A stretch of DNA of 58,248 bases, from the NCBI GenBank assembly GCA_024643645.1, contig JAHEMN010000005.1, positions 1 to 58,248 on the forward strand. Direction: 5' to 3'. The DNA comes from Chitinophagaceae bacterium (GTDB lineage: Bacteria > Bacteroidota > Bacteroidia > Chitinophagales > Chitinophagaceae). Positions within the stretch are counted from its first letter, which is position 1; each line of letters starts with the position of its first letter. The notes under the pieces were generated by a model, which saw only the letters and a list, made by a program, of their open reading frames with translations, ran no database searches and was not told where the DNA came from. The translations under genes were made by a program, and so were the position numbers. Below are positions 1 to 9,431 of this stretch, piece by piece.

Positions 1-505
1 CTTTCTTCAATCCCATTGTACGGGTTTTCGCAACAGCAATAGGTTCACGAAGTAAAGCCAGAGCTTTAAAAGTTGCTTTTACAACGTTATGAGGATTAGC
101 AGATCCTAAAGATTTAGCTAAAACGTCAGTTATTCCTGCGCTTTCCAAAACGGCACGCATAGAACCTCCGGCGATCACACCTGTACCATGAGCAGCAGGT
201 TTGATCAATACTTTAGCTGCACCTTCTTTAGCCCACTGATCATGAGGGATCGTACCCTTCATTACCGGAACTTTGATCAGGTTCTTCTTTGCATCATCAA
301 TTCCTTTTGCAATAGCTTCCTGTACTTCTTTTGCTTTACCCAAGCCATGACCTACAATACCATTTTCATTTCCTACAACAACCAGTGCTGAGAAACTAAA
401 TGCACGGCCACCCTTTGTAGTTTTTACTACACGGTTAATGGCTACCACTTTATCTTTCAGTTCCAGGTCTCCGGCTTTCACCTTGTTTACGTTAAACTTT
501 GACAT
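1..505 (-). CDS. rpsE: 30S ribosomal protein S5 (partial, cut by window edge)
   Basis: I translated this from the minus strand beginning at the ATG at 503-505; the reading frame stays open to the window edge, giving 168 codons. The start [19 protein letters not shown] and the later stretch [18 protein letters not shown] are typical of S5: an N-terminal double-stranded-RNA-binding-like domain, then the C-terminal domain with the HGTGVIAGG segment. S5 sits on the small subunit near the mRNA entry channel and affects decoding accuracy. Only a few C-terminal residues should be missing, judging from the usual length of about 170. It follows rplR by 35 bases in the same operon. Confidence 0.96.
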   Translation of the reverse strand, partial: MSKFNVNKVKAGDLELKDKVVAINRVVKTTKGGRAFSFSALVVVGNENGIVGHGLGKAKEVQEAIAKGIDDAKKNLIKVPVMKGTIPHDQWAKEGAAKVLIKPAAHGTGVIAGGSMRAVLESAGITDVLAKSLGSANPHNVVKATFKALALLREPIAVAKTRTMGLKK

Positions 506-540
506 TTATTCTTGTAATTAAAAGTTTGAAAGTTGTTTGC

Positions 541-903
541 TTAAAATTTAAGTCCGCCTTCTCTTGCTCCATCTGCTACAGATTTCACACGGCCATGATA
601 TAGATAACCACCACGATCAAATGTAACATCATTGATACCCAACTCAACTGCTTTTTTTGCAATTGCCTCACCTACCATTTTGCTCTTATCAACTTTATTA
701 GCTTTCTGCGCTTTTATTTCTTTATCCTTAGAAGAAGCAGAAGCCAATGTAACTCCACTCAGATCATCAATCAATTGAACATAGATATCGGTATTACTTC
801 TGAATACAGACAATCTTGGCTTTTGAGCTGTTCCTTCACCGATCTTTCTGCGAATTCGGTAACGGATATTTACTCTTCTTTGTGATTTAATTTTTGGATT
901 CAT
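541..903 (-). CDS. rplR: 50S ribosomal protein L18
   Basis: The 120-residue product has a basic N terminus (residues 1-30, [16 protein letters not shown]) and the conserved L18 core with [19 protein letters not shown] and the C-terminal [13 protein letters not shown] segment. L18 binds 5S rRNA together with L5 and anchors it in the central protuberance of the large subunit. Length matches the family. It lies between rplF and rpsE in the spc part of the operon, with a 49-base gap from rplF containing a small inverted repeat. No Shine-Dalgarno sequence is evident, as is common for ribosomal genes in Bacteroidota. Confidence 0.97.
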   Translation of the reverse strand: MNPKIKSQRRVNIRYRIRRKIGEGTAQKPRLSVFRSNTDIYVQLIDDLSGVTLASASSKDKEIKAQKANKVDKSKMVGEAIAKKAVELGINDVTFDRGGYLYHGRVKSVADGAREGGLKF

Positions 904-952
904 CTTTTTTTATTTTTCATCCTGAAGCTGCCAGGATTCATTTTTTATTTAA

Positions 953-1507
953 TTATTTACCAGCCGCTTTACCTGCTTTCTTACGAACAACCTCACCCAC
1001 ATAACGTACACCTTTTCCTTTGTACGGCTCAGGCTTACGTAAGCCACGAATCTTTGCCGCTACCTGACCGATCAATTGCTTATCAATTCCCTCTAAAGTA
1101 ATAGTAGGGTTTTGACCTTTTTCCTGTGCTGTTGCTACCTTAATTTCTTTAGGAACTTCAAAAATGATATTATGTGAATATCCTAAAGCAAGATCCAGAA
1201 CATTTCCCTGGTTAGCTGCTTTAAAACCTACACCAACCAATTCAAGTTTTCTCTCATAACCATCTGTAACTCCTTTTACAAGGTTTGAAACAAGTGATCT
1301 GTATAACCCATGCATAGCACGGTGACGAATCTGGTCAGTAGGACGGGCAAATGTTATTGTTCCATCATTTACTTCAACAGTAATATCACGGTCAATTGAT
1401 TGTTTTAATTCACCCTTTGGTCCTTTAACAGTAACCACATTATCTTTTCCTACTGTAATTGTAACACCAGCAGGAGCGACAATTGGTTGTTTACCTATAC
1501 GAGACAT
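953..1507 (-). CDS. rplF: 50S ribosomal protein L6
   Basis: The 184-residue product begins MSRIGKQPIVAPAGVTI and contains the two L6 repeats (roughly residues 1-85 and 90-184), ending with the conserved KPEPYKGKGVRYVGE segment followed by a basic KKAGKAAGK tail. L6 lies near the factor-binding site of the large subunit and contacts 23S rRNA helix 97. Length is normal. The 81-base gap from rpsH carries a perfect 12-base palindrome at 1536-1547, CTGACCGGTCAG. Confidence 0.97.
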   Translation of the reverse strand: MSRIGKQPIVAPAGVTITVGKDNVVTVKGPKGELKQSIDRDITVEVNDGTITFARPTDQIRHRAMHGLYRSLVSNLVKGVTDGYERKLELVGVGFKAANQGNVLDLALGYSHNIIFEVPKEIKVATAQEKGQNPTITLEGIDKQLIGQVAAKIRGLRKPEPYKGKGVRYVGEVVRKKAGKAAGK

Positions 1508-1588
1508 AATTTTCTTTTTTTATTTAGTTTAATTACTGACCGGTCAGCTTAGTATAGTTTCAGCTTAATGTATCAGCAACATTTTCAA

Positions 1589-1987
1589 TTAATATATATA
1601 ACAAAGTACTTCACCGCCTACATTCTGCACTTTTGCATCTTTATCTGTCATTACTCCTTTTGAAGTAGACAGAATTGCCACTCCCAATCCATTCTTCACT
1701 CTGCGAAATTCAGAAGGCGAAGCATATTGACGTAAACCCGGACGGCTTACTCTTTCCATACTTTGTATTGCAGGAACTTTTGAAGTTGGATCATACTTCA
1801 AGGCAATTTTGATTATACCTTGCTTGTTATCGTCTTCAAACTTATACTTCAGAATATAACCCTGAGCATATAAGATTTCAGTCATACGCTTCTTTAAATT
1901 AGAAGCAGGAATATCTACTACACGATGGCCTGCCATCTGTGCATTACGTATTCTTGTAAGGAAATCTGCTATAGGATCTGTTACCAT
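1589..1987 (-). CDS. rpsH: 30S ribosomal protein S8
   Basis: The 132-residue product begins MVTDPIADFLTRIRNAQMAG and ends with GVMTDKDAKVQNVGGEVLCYIY, both diagnostic of S8. S8 is a primary 16S rRNA binder of the central domain; in E. coli it also represses the spc operon. The gene lies between rpsN and rplF in the standard spc order. I saw no obvious copy of an S8 target hairpin in the upstream gap, but that was not folded. Confidence 0.97.
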   Translation of the reverse strand: MVTDPIADFLTRIRNAQMAGHRVVDIPASNLKKRMTEILYAQGYILKYKFEDDNKQGIIKIALKYDPTSKVPAIQSMERVSRPGLRQYASPSEFRRVKNGLGVAILSTSKGVMTDKDAKVQNVGGEVLCYIY

Positions 1988-2072
1988 AATAATTTAATAT
2001 TGACTTATAAATATTTATTTTTTCTTCTTTAAGATTCAATAAAAATTATTCAATCTTAAACTTTCATGCTGC

Positions 2073-2342
2073 TTACCAGCTTGCTTTTTTCAATCCAGGA
2101 ATCTTTCCGTTTAATGCCATATCTCTCAGCATAATCCTTGAAATTCCAAAATATCTTACATAACCTCTTGGCCTACCAGTAATCTGACAACGATTTTTCA
2201 AACGCACCTGAGATGAATTCTTTGGCAATTCATCCAAAGCCTTCCAGTCACCAGCTTTTTTAAGCTCAGCTCTTTTTTCAGCATACTGTGCAACCATCTT
2301 CTCTCTTTTTCTCTGCCTTGCAGATATTGATGTTTTTGCCAT
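2073..2342 (-). CDS. rpsN: 30S ribosomal protein S14, zinc-free type
   Basis: The 89-residue product begins [20 protein letters not shown] and carries the conserved [19 protein letters not shown] segment near residues 51-70. It has only one cysteine, so this is the longer zinc-independent (C-minus) form and not the short form with two CxxC pairs. S14 binds the 3' major domain of 16S rRNA in the small-subunit head. It lies 16 bases after rplE. Confidence 0.97.
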   Translation of the reverse strand: MAKTSISARQRKREKMVAQYAEKRAELKKAGDWKALDELPKNSSQVRLKNRCQITGRPRGYVRYFGISRIMLRDMALNGKIPGLKKASW

Positions 2343-2358
2343 GTTTATTTAAACTTTT

Positions 2359-2934
2359 TTAGTTTGAAGTATTTTTTGCATTCTTAAATGGTAAACCCAA
2401 CTCCTTTAACAACTCATATGCTTCTTCATCTGTATTAGCTGTTGTTACAAAAGTGATATCCAGTCCGGTAATCTTATTTACTTTGTCAATATCAATTTCC
2501 GGAAATATGATCTGCTCAGTAACACCCATTGTATAATTACCACGACCATCAAATGATTTTTCGCTAATCCCTTTAAAATCTCTAACACGGGGTAGAGCAA
2601 CAGCAATTAAACGATCTAGGAATTCAAACATTTTAACCCCACGCAAAGTAACTCTTGCACCAATTGGCATGTTCTTACGCAGTTTAAAATTTGATATGTC
2701 TTTCTTTGACATTGTTGCTACAGCTTTTTGACCAGAAATTGTAGTTAACTCTTCAAGAGCAATATCAACTAATTTCTTATCTGTAACTGCACCATTAACT
2801 CCACGGTTCAGGCAAATTTTTTCAAGCTTTGGTGCTTGCATTACAGACTCGTAACTGAATTTCTTTACGAGAGCAGGTACAACTTCTTTAGTGTACTTTT
2901 CAGCCAATCTTGGGCTATAATTTTTTGTACTCAT
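2359..2934 (-). CDS. rplE: 50S ribosomal protein L5
   Basis: The 191-residue product has the L5 signatures [14 protein letters not shown] (residues about 37-50) and [17 protein letters not shown], and ends in the domain containing [21 protein letters not shown]5 contacts 5S rRNA and the P-site tRNA in the central protuberance. The ATG overlaps the stop of rplX by one base (TAATG), so the two genes are probably translationally coupled. Confidence 0.97.
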   Translation of the reverse strand: MSTKNYSPRLAEKYTKEVVPALVKKFSYESVMQAPKLEKICLNRGVNGAVTDKKLVDIALEELTTISGQKAVATMSKKDISNFKLRKNMPIGARVTLRGVKMFEFLDRLIAVALPRVRDFKGISEKSFDGRGNYTMGVTEQIIFPEIDIDKVNKITGLDITFVTTANTDEEAYELLKELGLPFKNAKNTSN

Positions 2935-3290
2935 TATTTTTTACCTCCCTGGTCTTTTTTTGTTTTGAAAACTCTTTCTGTTTTCCCGTCTTTTCTTACT
3001 CTTGTAACCCTGGCACCAGCTTTTTGAGCTGCATCCCATAGCATTACATTACTGATATGAATCGGAGCTTCAACTTTAATAATACCACCCTGTGTATTTT
3101 GTGCCGAAGGTTTGGTGTGCTTGGTCTTAATGTTTACACCTTCTACAATTACTTTTGCCTCATCAACCAATACTTCTTTAACTGCACGGGGTTTTGATAA
3201 ATCCTTATCATTTCCAGTAATAACCACTACATTGTCTCCTTTACGGATATTGTACTTTGGTTTAAATCTTGCTTTCATGTTGTCTATCAT
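2934..3290 (-). CDS. rplX: 50S ribosomal protein L24
   Basis: The 118-residue product contains a KOW motif near residues 16-40 ([16 protein letters not shown]) and the L24 continuation [21 protein letters not shown]24 is an early assembly protein next to the exit tunnel. An alternative ATG at 3278 ([10 protein letters not shown]) would remove four residues and gives a start closer to typical L24 proteins; the sequence alone does not decide between them. Downstream rplE overlaps by one base. Confidence 0.96.
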   Translation of the reverse strand: MIDNMKARFKPKYNIRKGDNVVVITGNDKDLSKPRAVKEVLVDEAKVIVEGVNIKTKHTKPSAQNTQGGIIKVEAPIHISNVMLWDAAQKAGARVTRVRKDGKTERVFKTKKDQGGKK

Positions 3291-3315
3291 TATGGGTTTT
3301 AACCCTTTTAATCAA

Positions 3316-3684
3316 TTATAATACTTCAGGAGCTAATGAAACAATTTTCATATACCCTTTATCACGAAGTTCTCTTGCTACAGGCCCGAAAATACGGGTA
3401 CCTCTAGGTTCGTCTGACTGGTTCAAGATAACTACTGCATTGTCATCAAAACGGATGTAAGATCCATCCTTACGACGTAACTTATTAGTAGTACGAACGA
3501 TAACAGCTTTTGCTACTGTACCTTTCTTAATACCGCCTGCAGGCATTGCATCTTTTACAGTTACTACAATCTTATCGCCTATTCTTGCATAACGCTGACC
3601 GCTATTGCCAAGTACACGGATACAAAGCACCTCTTTGGCACCACTGTTGTCCGCAACTTTTAACCGGCTTTCTTGCTGAATCAT
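3316..3684 (-). CDS. rplN: 50S ribosomal protein L14
   Basis: The 122-residue product starts [19 protein letters not shown] and ends [16 protein letters not shown], both hallmark L14 segments. L14 forms part of the intersubunit bridge with 16S rRNA and binds next to L19. Length is standard. The gap between rpsQ and this gene contains an imperfect AT-rich stem described separately. Confidence 0.98.
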   Translation of the reverse strand: MIQQESRLKVADNSGAKEVLCIRVLGNSGQRYARIGDKIVVTVKDAMPAGGIKKGTVAKAVIVRTTNKLRRKDGSYIRFDDNAVVILNQSDEPRGTRIFGPVARELRDKGYMKIVSLAPEVL

Positions 3685-3706
3685 CTTTTATTATTTAATA
3701 TTTATG

Positions 3707-3752
3707 ATTGATAATTGAACGATTTGCAATGCTGCTTTATTCAATTCTCAAT
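3707..3752 (-). repeat. imperfect inverted repeat in the rpsQ-rplN gap
   Basis: Arms at 3707-3719 and 3740-3752 are complementary at 12 of 13 positions (core AATTGAA / TTCAATT) around a 20-base loop. It would fold in the operon transcript just before rplN. No T-run follows, so it is not a plain terminator. It may be an mRNA processing or stability element, or just a decayed repeat. Confidence 0.45.
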
Positions 3753-3758
3753 ATTCAA

Positions 3759-4016
3759 TTACTTAACTTTCTCAACTACTTCTACCAGTCTCCAACGCTT
3801 AGTTTTACTAAGTGGACGGGTTTCCATAATTCTAACTACATCCCCGATGCTGCATTCATTCTTATCATCATGCGCATGGAATCTTGTTGACTTCTTAACG
3901 AACTTACCATAGATCGGGTGCTTTACTTTTCTTTCAACCTCAACAGTGATGGTTTTTGTCATCTTGTTGCTGGTTACAACACCAATCCTGGTCTTTCTTA
4001 AATTTCTTGCTTCCAT
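3759..4016 (-). CDS. rpsQ: 30S ribosomal protein S17
   Basis: The 85-residue product begins [19 protein letters not shown] and has the S17 segment [19 protein letters not shown] followed by [21 protein letters not shown]17 is a primary 16S rRNA binder with an OB fold. It starts 13 bases after the rpmC stop in the standard rplP-rpmC-rpsQ order. Confidence 0.97.
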   Translation of the reverse strand: MEARNLRKTRIGVVTSNKMTKTITVEVERKVKHPIYGKFVKKSTRFHAHDDKNECSIGDVVRIMETRPLSKTKRWRLVEVVEKVK

Positions 4017-4029
4017 TTTACTAGCTTTA

Positions 4030-4239
4030 TTATGCTTGTTGTTGCTTTAACTTCAATTCAGTTTTAAGTCGTGCAATATCACGGCGAACAGCACGGATTA
4101 CCATCGGGTTCTCCAAAGGAGAAATAGCCTGAGCAAATTCCAGTTTTTTCAACCGTAATTTATCTTCTTCGATCTTTGCTTTAAGATCCTGCTCATTCAT
4201 CACCCTGATGCTTTTTACAAAATCAGCTTTTTTTGACAT
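4030..4239 (-). CDS. rpmC: 50S ribosomal protein L29
   Basis: This is a small helical protein of 69 residues, with the L29 pattern of an N-terminal helix ([20 protein letters not shown]) followed by [21 protein letters not shown]29 sits at the tunnel exit and helps form the docking site for signal recognition particle and trigger factor. The [13 protein letters not shown] start is slightly longer than the minimal family members. It lies between rplP and rpsQ. Confidence 0.95.
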   Translation of the reverse strand: MSKKADFVKSIRVMNEQDLKAKIEEDKLRLKKLEFAQAISPLENPMVIRAVRRDIARLKTELKLKQQQA

Positions 4240-4260
4240 CGTTATTCGATTTATAAATTA

Positions 4261-4683
4261 TTACGCTTTAACTAAATCACGGCGTACCATAAACTTTGTT
4301 TTGATAGGTAATTTACCAGCAGCTAATGCTAAAGAAGCACGGGCAACTTTCTCATCAACTCCATCTACTTCAAAAATGATACGACCTGGTCTTACCACAG
4401 CAGCCCAATATTCAAGGCTACCTTTACCTTTACCCATTCTCACTTCAGCCGGCTTTTTTGTAATTGGCTTGTCTGGAAATATTCTGATCCATACATTACC
4501 TTCTCTTTTCATTTCACGGGTCAATGCCTGACGGGCTGCTTCAATCTGGCGGTCAGTAATCCAATGCTGATCCAGTGCTTTTAATGCATAAGTACCAAAA
4601 GCAATAGTAGTACCTCTTTTAGCTTCGCCTTTCATGCGACCTTTCTGCATCTTCCTGTGTTTCGCTCTTTTCGGTTGTAACAT
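4261..4683 (-). CDS. rplP: 50S ribosomal protein L16
   Basis: The 140-residue product begins [19 protein letters not shown] and has the L16 signature [20 protein letters not shown] near residues 85-106, then [13 protein letters not shown]16 organises the A-site region of the large subunit. Length is normal. The gap from rpsC is 40 bases. Confidence 0.98.
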   Translation of the reverse strand: MLQPKRAKHRKMQKGRMKGEAKRGTTIAFGTYALKALDQHWITDRQIEAARQALTREMKREGNVWIRIFPDKPITKKPAEVRMGKGKGSLEYWAAVVRPGRIIFEVDGVDEKVARASLALAAGKLPIKTKFMVRRDLVKA

Positions 4684-4723
4684 TGTATATAATTTCTAGT
4701 TACTGTAAACTTGTTTATTTCAA

Positions 4724-5491
4724 TTAATTTCTTCTTCCACCACCTCTTCTGTCACCACCACCTCTTCTGTCATCACGACGATCATCTCTTCTTTCTCTTC
4801 TATCTCCACCAGGACCATCATTCTTACCACCTGCAATGATATTTGGATTAAGATCTCTCTTTGCTAATACTTCACCTTTACAGATCCAAACCTTAATTCC
4901 GATTTTACCATAAACAGTCTGAGCAAAAACGTTAGCATAATCAATATCCATACGGAATGTATGAAGTGGTATACGTCCTTGTTTGAACTCTTCGCTACGG
5001 GCAATCTCAGAACCACCAAGACGACCGCTAAGCTTTACCTTAATTCCTTCTGCACCCATGCGCAAAGAAGAAGCGATAGCCATTTTAGTAGCTCTTTTGA
5101 AATTGATACGATTTTCGATCTGACGGGCAATTGTATCACCAACGATCATCGCATCTAATTCAGGTCTGCGGATTTCCAGAATGTTGATCTGTACATCTTC
5201 TTTACCTGTTAATTTCTTTAACTCTTCCTTGATACGATCTACTTCACCGCCACCTTTACCAATGATGATACCAGGCTTTGATGTATGAATCGTAATGATC
5301 AGTTTACCTAAAGTTCTCTCAATAACGATCTTTGAGATACCGCCTTTATTGATACGGGCATTCAGGTATGTTCTGATCTTATGATCTTCGATCAGTCTTG
5401 TAGCATAGTTCTTTTTGTCTGCGTACCAGTTAGATTCCCATCCACGGATGATACCTAGTCTGTTACCAATCGGATTTGCTTTTTGACCCAT
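4724..5491 (-). CDS. rpsC: 30S ribosomal protein S3 with Arg/Asp/Gly-rich tail
   Basis: The 255-residue product begins [18 protein letters not shown] and has a KH domain with the GIIIGKGG loop at about residues 74-81, then the C-terminal S3 domain (RTEF-like region [20 protein letters not shown]). S3 lies at the mRNA entry tunnel and contributes to ribosomal helicase activity. From about residue 215 the protein ends in a low-complexity tail of Arg, Asp and Gly repeats ([16 protein letters not shown] and more), as seen in some Bacteroidota S3 proteins. The tail is probably disordered. Confidence 0.97.
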   Translation of the reverse strand: MGQKANPIGNRLGIIRGWESNWYADKKNYATRLIEDHKIRTYLNARINKGGISKIVIERTLGKLIITIHTSKPGIIIGKGGGEVDRIKEELKKLTGKEDVQINILEIRRPELDAMIVGDTIARQIENRINFKRATKMAIASSLRMGAEGIKVKLSGRLGGSEIARSEEFKQGRIPLHTFRMDIDYANVFAQTVYGKIGIKVWICKGEVLAKRDLNPNIIAGGKNDGPGGDRRERRDDRRDDRRGGGDRRGGGRRN

Positions 5492-5512
5492 GTTATTGGT
5501 TTATTAATTCGT

Positions 5513-5863
5513 TTAGTTTTTAATTTCTTCTTTAGTATCTACAATCACTGTTACATGATTACTGCGTTTACGTACTCTGTATCCACGACCTTGTGGAGCC
5601 GGACGCATACGTTTTAAAGTTCTACCACCATCAACCATGATAGTTTTTACAACAAGTTGACTTTCGTCACCACCTTCGTTCTTCTGCTTCCAGTTGTTGA
5701 TAGCACTTAATACCAGCTTGCGAAGTGGAACTGCTGAATCTTTAGGATTATGTTCCAATTCTGCCAATGCTTTATCCACTTTCATACCACGGATAAGGTC
5801 AACTAGTAACCGCATTTTACGGGGTGATGTCGGATGATTTCTCAGTTTAGCTACTGCTTCCAT
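5513..5863 (-). CDS. rplV: 50S ribosomal protein L22
   Basis: The 116-residue product begins [20 protein letters not shown] and ends with the [20 protein letters not shown] hairpin region that reaches into the exit tunnel. L22 contacts all domains of 23S rRNA and is a site of macrolide resistance mutations in other bacteria. It lies between rpsS and rpsC. Confidence 0.97.
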   Translation of the reverse strand: MEAVAKLRNHPTSPRKMRLLVDLIRGMKVDKALAELEHNPKDSAVPLRKLVLSAINNWKQKNEGGDESQLVVKTIMVDGGRTLKRMRPAPQGRGYRVRKRSNHVTVIVDTKEEIKN

Positions 5864-5880
5864 TGTTATTAATTTCTTTA

Positions 5881-6150
5881 TTAACCTTCTTTTTTAGAGT
5901 GTCCTTTGAAATGACGGGTTGGTGCAAATTCACCTAATTTATGCCCTACCATAAATTCAGTTACATACACCGGGATGAACTTATTACCATTATGAACAGC
6001 AAAAGTGTGTCCCACGAAGTCTGGTGAAATAGTAGAGCGGCGGCTCCAGGTCTTTATTACACCTTTCTTACTTTTACCCTCATTTATAGCCAATACCTTG
6101 TTTTCAAGATTAGATGCTATATAAGGTCCTTTTTTAATCGAACGAGCCAT
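5881..6150 (-). CDS. rpsS: 30S ribosomal protein S19
   Basis: The 89-residue product begins [19 protein letters not shown] and contains the S19 motif [20 protein letters not shown] and the ending [18 protein letters not shown]19 forms a complex with S13 in the head of the small subunit near the A-site tRNA. It follows rplB by 27 bases. Confidence 0.98.
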   Translation of the reverse strand: MARSIKKGPYIASNLENKVLAINEGKSKKGVIKTWSRRSTISPDFVGHTFAVHNGNKFIPVYVTEFMVGHKLGEFAPTRHFKGHSKKEG

Positions 6151-6177
6151 GTTTAAGTCGTTGTATTAGTAATTAAT

Positions 6178-7014
6178 TTATTTCGCCAGCTTTTTTCCGT
6201 CTTTGCGCTGGATAATCATTTTATCGCTTGCTTTACCTTTTGTTCTTGTCTTCAAACCTCTTGAGTATTGACCGTTTCTGCTACGAGGTTGTCCACCTGA
6301 AGCTCTTCCTTCACCACCACCCATCGGGTGATCTACCGGGTTCATAGCTACACCACGAGTTCTTGGTTTGATACCCTTCCATCTGTTACGTCCGGCTTTA
6401 CCCATACTCTGTAAGAAATGATCACTATTACTTACAACACCTACAGTAGCACAACAGTTAACCAAAACTTTCCTTAACTCACCAGATGGCATTTTCAATA
6501 CAGCAAACTTTTCTTCTTTGTTTGTTAACTGAGCAGAAGATCCGGCACTACGGGCTAATTTTCCACCCTGTCCAGGCTGCATTTCAATGTTATGAATATT
6601 AGTACCCAAAGGCATATTCTTCATTGGTAAAGTATTACCAACCTCAGGTGCCACATTAGTTCCACTTTCGACAGTAGCTCCAACCTGAAGACCTTGAGGA
6701 GCCAGGATGTAACGTTTCTCACCATCAGCATATACTACTAATGCAATGAAAGCAGTACGGTTTGGATCATATTGTATTGATTCAACTGTTGCAACACCTT
6801 CCTTATTTCTTTTAAAGTCAATTATACGATACTTCTTTTTGTGTCCACCACCTCTGTAACGCATTGCCATTCGACCTGTAGAAGTACGTCCACCAGTTCT
6901 TGGTTTCGCTTCAACCAGGCTTTTTTCCGGAACATTAGTTGTTACTTCAGCGTAAGCATTTCCGATTCTCCAACGAGTTCCGGCTGTAACAGGTTTAAAT
7001 TTTCTTAATGCCAT
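6178..7014 (-). CDS. rplB: 50S ribosomal protein L2
   Basis: The 278-residue product begins [19 protein letters not shown] and carries the conserved L2 C-terminal region [20 protein letters not shown], which includes the histidine near the peptidyl transferase centre. L2 is a primary 23S rRNA binder needed for subunit association. The N-terminal OB-like and central SH3-like domains are intact. The 88-base gap from rplW contains a 16-codon ORF of doubtful meaning. Confidence 0.98.
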   Translation of the reverse strand: MALRKFKPVTAGTRWRIGNAYAEVTTNVPEKSLVEAKPRTGGRTSTGRMAMRYRGGGHKKKYRIIDFKRNKEGVATVESIQYDPNRTAFIALVVYADGEKRYILAPQGLQVGATVESGTNVAPEVGNTLPMKNMPLGTNIHNIEMQPGQGGKLARSAGSSAQLTNKEEKFAVLKMPSGELRKVLVNCCATVGVVSNSDHFLQSMGKAGRNRWKGIKPRTRGVAMNPVDHPMGGGEGRASGGQPRSRNGQYSRGLKTRTKGKASDKMIIQRKDGKKLAK

Positions 7015-7102
7015 TTTAATTTTCTTTTTCTAATTCTTATCCCGTTTTAAGGGAAAATTCCAACACTTCGCGGCGGTTGATTGCCATACTTAACTAAAGG
7101 AT

Positions 7103-7402
7103 TTATAAACTTGAATACAAATCAATATTCTCACCTTCAGCTACGGTTACATAAGCTTTTTTATAAGCAGGTTTGCGACCTGATAATACGCCGGCTTTTG
7201 TAAAACGGCTTTTATTTTTTCCTGGAGAAACTGATGTATTTACATTAGTAACAGTTACACCGTAAAAGCTTTCAATCGCTTTTTTAATTTCCAGTTTGTT
7301 TGCTTTTCTGGCAACTTTGAAAGCATAGCGACGCAAAGTATCTTGTTGAGCATTCGCCTTTTCAGTCAAAATTGGTTTTATTAAAACGTCAGAAGGATTC
7401 AT
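7103..7402 (-). CDS. rplW: 50S ribosomal protein L23
   Basis: The 99-residue product begins MNPSDVLIKPILTEKANAQQ and contains FKVARKANKLEIKKAIESFY and VNTSVSPGKNKSR, typical of bacterial L23. L23 lies at the tunnel exit and is the docking site for trigger factor. It lies between rplD and rplB as in the classical S10 operon. Confidence 0.97.
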   Translation of the reverse strand: MNPSDVLIKPILTEKANAQQDTLRRYAFKVARKANKLEIKKAIESFYGVTVTNVNTSVSPGKNKSRFTKAGVLSGRKPAYKKAYVTVAEGENIDLYSSL

Positions 7403-7427
7403 TTTCTTTACTTTAAAATATTTTTAA

Positions 7428-8063
7428 TTATGCTTCTGCTTTTTCTTCTTCAGAAAAAATCTTTGCAGCACTCTCAGTTAATACCAACACCTCAGAATTT
7501 ACAATATCGTATGTATTAATATCGCTAAGCAATACACTCAATACTGAAGGAATATTACGCATTGACAATTGTACATTCTCATTATTCTCGGGCATGATGT
7601 ACATTGCTTTTTTATCAGCAATTTTCAAACTGCTCATGATATCCATGAAGCTTTTTGTTTTTGGCGAATCCATAGAAATGTCTTCAACAACAACAATAGC
7701 ATTGTCTTTTGCTTTATAGCTAAGCGCTGAAATTTTTGCAAGGTCTTTTACCTTACGATTCAACTTAATGTCATAACCGTGAGGCTTTGGACCGAAGATC
7801 GTACCACCACCCTTATATAAAGGATTACGGATATTACCCTTACGGCTACCACCAGTACCTTTTTGACGATGTAACTTTCTGCTGGCACCTTGAACTTCTG
7901 CACGGGTCTTTACTTTATGAGTACCCTGACGTTGTGCAGCCAGGTATTGCTTTACTGCCAAATAAATCACATGATTATTTGGTTCTACACCGAATATATC
8001 TTCTGGCAATTCCACCGATCTACCGGTTTCTTTTCCTTTTATATTTAAAACTTGAACTTGCAT
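7428..8063 (-). CDS. rplD: 50S ribosomal protein L4
   Basis: The 211-residue product has the L4 tunnel loop around residues 50-90 (KVKTRAEVQGASRKLHRQKG then GSRKGNIRNPLYKGGGTIFG) and a Rossmann-like globular domain. L4 lines the exit tunnel with L22. In E. coli it also represses its own operon through a leader RNA; whether anything similar happens here is unknown. It starts 45 bases after the rplC stop. Confidence 0.97.
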   Translation of the reverse strand: MQVQVLNIKGKETGRSVELPEDIFGVEPNNHVIYLAVKQYLAAQRQGTHKVKTRAEVQGASRKLHRQKGTGGSRKGNIRNPLYKGGGTIFGPKPHGYDIKLNRKVKDLAKISALSYKAKDNAIVVVEDISMDSPKTKSFMDIMSSLKIADKKAMYIMPENNENVQLSMRNIPSVLSVLLSDINTYDIVNSEVLVLTESAAKIFSEEEKAEA

Positions 8064-8108
8064 TTTATTTTCTTTTTATCCCTCGTTATACTCGGGATGA
8101 CTTGAAAT

Positions 8109-8726
8109 CTATTTCTGAATTAATACAATTGATCCGTTATGTCCTGGTACAGAACCACTAACAAGGATATAGTTCTTTTCAGCAAAAATCTTTACAACAC
8201 TTAATCCTTTCATTTTTACACGGTCATTACCCATACGACCGGCCATTTTCATTCCTTTCATAACTCTTGCAGCATCTGAAGAGTTACCTAAAGAACCCGG
8301 GGCTCTCTGACGATCATGCTGACCGTGAGACTGCTGTCCTACACCATGGAAACCATGACGCTTTACAACACCCTGAAAGCCTTTACCTTTTGTAGTACCA
8401 ACTACTTCAACAGATTCACCTTCTGCGAAAATGTCAACAGTAATAGTTTCACCAATATTTTTCTCAATGGAATAGTTACGGAATTCCTTTGTGAATTTCT
8501 TTGGAGCAGTTTGTGCTTTAGCGTAATGATTAACTTCTGCTTTTGTGGAGTGCTTTTCTTTTTTATCACCAAAAGAAAGCGAAAGAGCATTGTACCCATC
8601 AGATTCGGTTGTTTTAACCTGGGTAACAACACATGGGCCAGCCTCAATTATCGTACAGGCGGTTTGTTTGCCCGAAGGATCGAAGACACTGGTCATCCCA
8701 ATTTTTTTCCCAATAATACCTTTCAT
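8109..8726 (-). CDS. rplC: 50S ribosomal protein L3
   Basis: The 205-residue product begins [20 protein letters not shown] and has the L3 central loop segment [20 protein letters not shown] that reaches toward the peptidyl transferase centre, including the conserved glutamine that is methylated in some bacteria. L3 is an early assembly protein of the large subunit. A 240-base gap separates it from rpsJ, which is long for this operon and described separately. Confidence 0.98.
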   Translation of the reverse strand: MKGIIGKKIGMTSVFDPSGKQTACTIIEAGPCVVTQVKTTESDGYNALSLSFGDKKEKHSTKAEVNHYAKAQTAPKKFTKEFRNYSIEKNIGETITVDIFAEGESVEVVGTTKGKGFQGVVKRHGFHGVGQQSHGQHDRQRAPGSLGNSSDAARVMKGMKMAGRMGNDRVKMKGLSVVKIFAEKNYILVSGSVPGHNGSIVLIQK

Positions 8727-8966
8727 TGTTGTTCAATTTATGCCTGCAAGGTTATTGGGACATTCCCGCTTAAAGCGAGACTTCAATCCCCGTTTGCCAC
8801 CGACCTTTTCCTTTATGGGGAAGTACCGGCAGTAAACAAACCCTGAATGGCTTGTTTTATGTTTATCGGCCAGAGCTCTTTTTTCGTACCAAGGGCAGAT
8901 TGAGAGTTAGCTAAATTTTTAAATTCAATATATAAGAACTAATGAGGCAGAGCCTCTTTCTTTTTT
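8727..8966 (-). promoter_or_regulatory. candidate structured leader between rpsJ and rplC
   Basis: The 240-base gap contains three hairpins on the transcribed strand: a 5-bp stem at 8944-8956, a 9-bp stem with arms 8834-8842 and 8849-8857, and a 6-bp stem at 8765-8779. The last two each include one G-U pair that exists only on the minus-strand RNA and would be an A-C mismatch on the other strand, which supports folding as part of this transcript. No long ORF or consensus promoter was seen. A ribosomal protein binding leader is one explanation; I recognise no known family. Confidence 0.45.
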
Positions 8967-9272
8967 CTACGCTTTGATTTCCACCTCAACGCCACTAGGC
9001 AGATCTAACTTACTTAGAGCATCCACCGTTCTTGAACTTGACGTGTATATATCCAGCAAACGCTTATGCGTAGCAAGCTGAAACTGCTCACGGCTTTTCT
9101 TGTTAACGTGTGGTGAACGTAATACAGTAAAAATCTTACGGCGGGTAGGTAAAGGAATTGGACCTGTAACTACTGCACCAGTACTACGTACCGTTTTGAC
9201 GATCTTTTCAGCTGATTTATCAACCAGGTTATGATCGTATGACTGTAATTTTATTCTGATTCTTTGCGACAT
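8967..9272 (-). CDS. rpsJ: 30S ribosomal protein S10
   Basis: The 101-residue product begins [20 protein letters not shown] and contains [20 protein letters not shown], the S10 signature. S10 lies in the head of the small subunit and also partners NusB in antitermination. I chose the ATG at 9270-9272: an in-frame upstream start at 9305 would lie inside the operon's -7 promoter element (9303-9310) and so cannot be on the mRNA. This is the first gene of the operon. Confidence 0.97.
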   Translation of the reverse strand: MSQRIRIKLQSYDHNLVDKSAEKIVKTVRSTGAVVTGPIPLPTRRKIFTVLRSPHVNKKSREQFQLATHKRLLDIYTSSSRTVDALSKLDLPSGVEVEIKA

Positions 9273-9302
9273 GTGTGAAAACCCAATTTTCTTTTGGGAG
9301 TG

Positions 9303-9334
9303 CAAAGGTAAGTGTGTGACCTATTCCGTCCAAA
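9303..9334 (-). promoter_or_regulatory. S10 operon promoter
   Basis: On the minus strand TTTG (9334-9331), a 20-base spacer and TACCTTTG (9310-9303) match the Bacteroidota housekeeping promoter (TTTG, 19-21 bases, TAnnTTTG). Transcription should begin near 9299, giving a leader of about 27 bases before rpsJ. Confidence 0.85.
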
Positions 9335-9431
9335 TAGTTATCAAATAATTTTCAGTCTGTGGACAAACTAATTATTAAATTCAAAATTCTTATGTATCAG
9401 ATTGATTTTCAACGTTATTTTACAATATCAA

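Noticed and set aside
1536-1547. A perfect 12-base palindrome between rpsH and rplF.
   Set aside because: As a single short palindrome with no T-run or second copy it may be chance; noted only in the rplF entry.
7037-7087. A 16-codon minus-strand ORF between rplW and rplB (MAINRREVLEFSLKTG).
   Set aside because: It has no ribosome site, is short, and the operon needs no leader here; chance ORFs of this size are common.
7787-8161. A plus-strand open frame of 124 codons overlapping rplD.
   Set aside because: It lies antisense to a confidently called ribosomal gene and has no recognisable domain; many similar shadows occur in the window.
8316-8846. A plus-strand open frame of 176 codons opposite rplC.
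   Set aside because: It is an antisense shadow of L3, with low-complexity composition and no family signature.
9273-9305. A longer S10 start at 9305.
   Set aside because: This codon lies in the -7 element of the operon promoter, so it is not on the mRNA, and S10 proteins begin MSQ.
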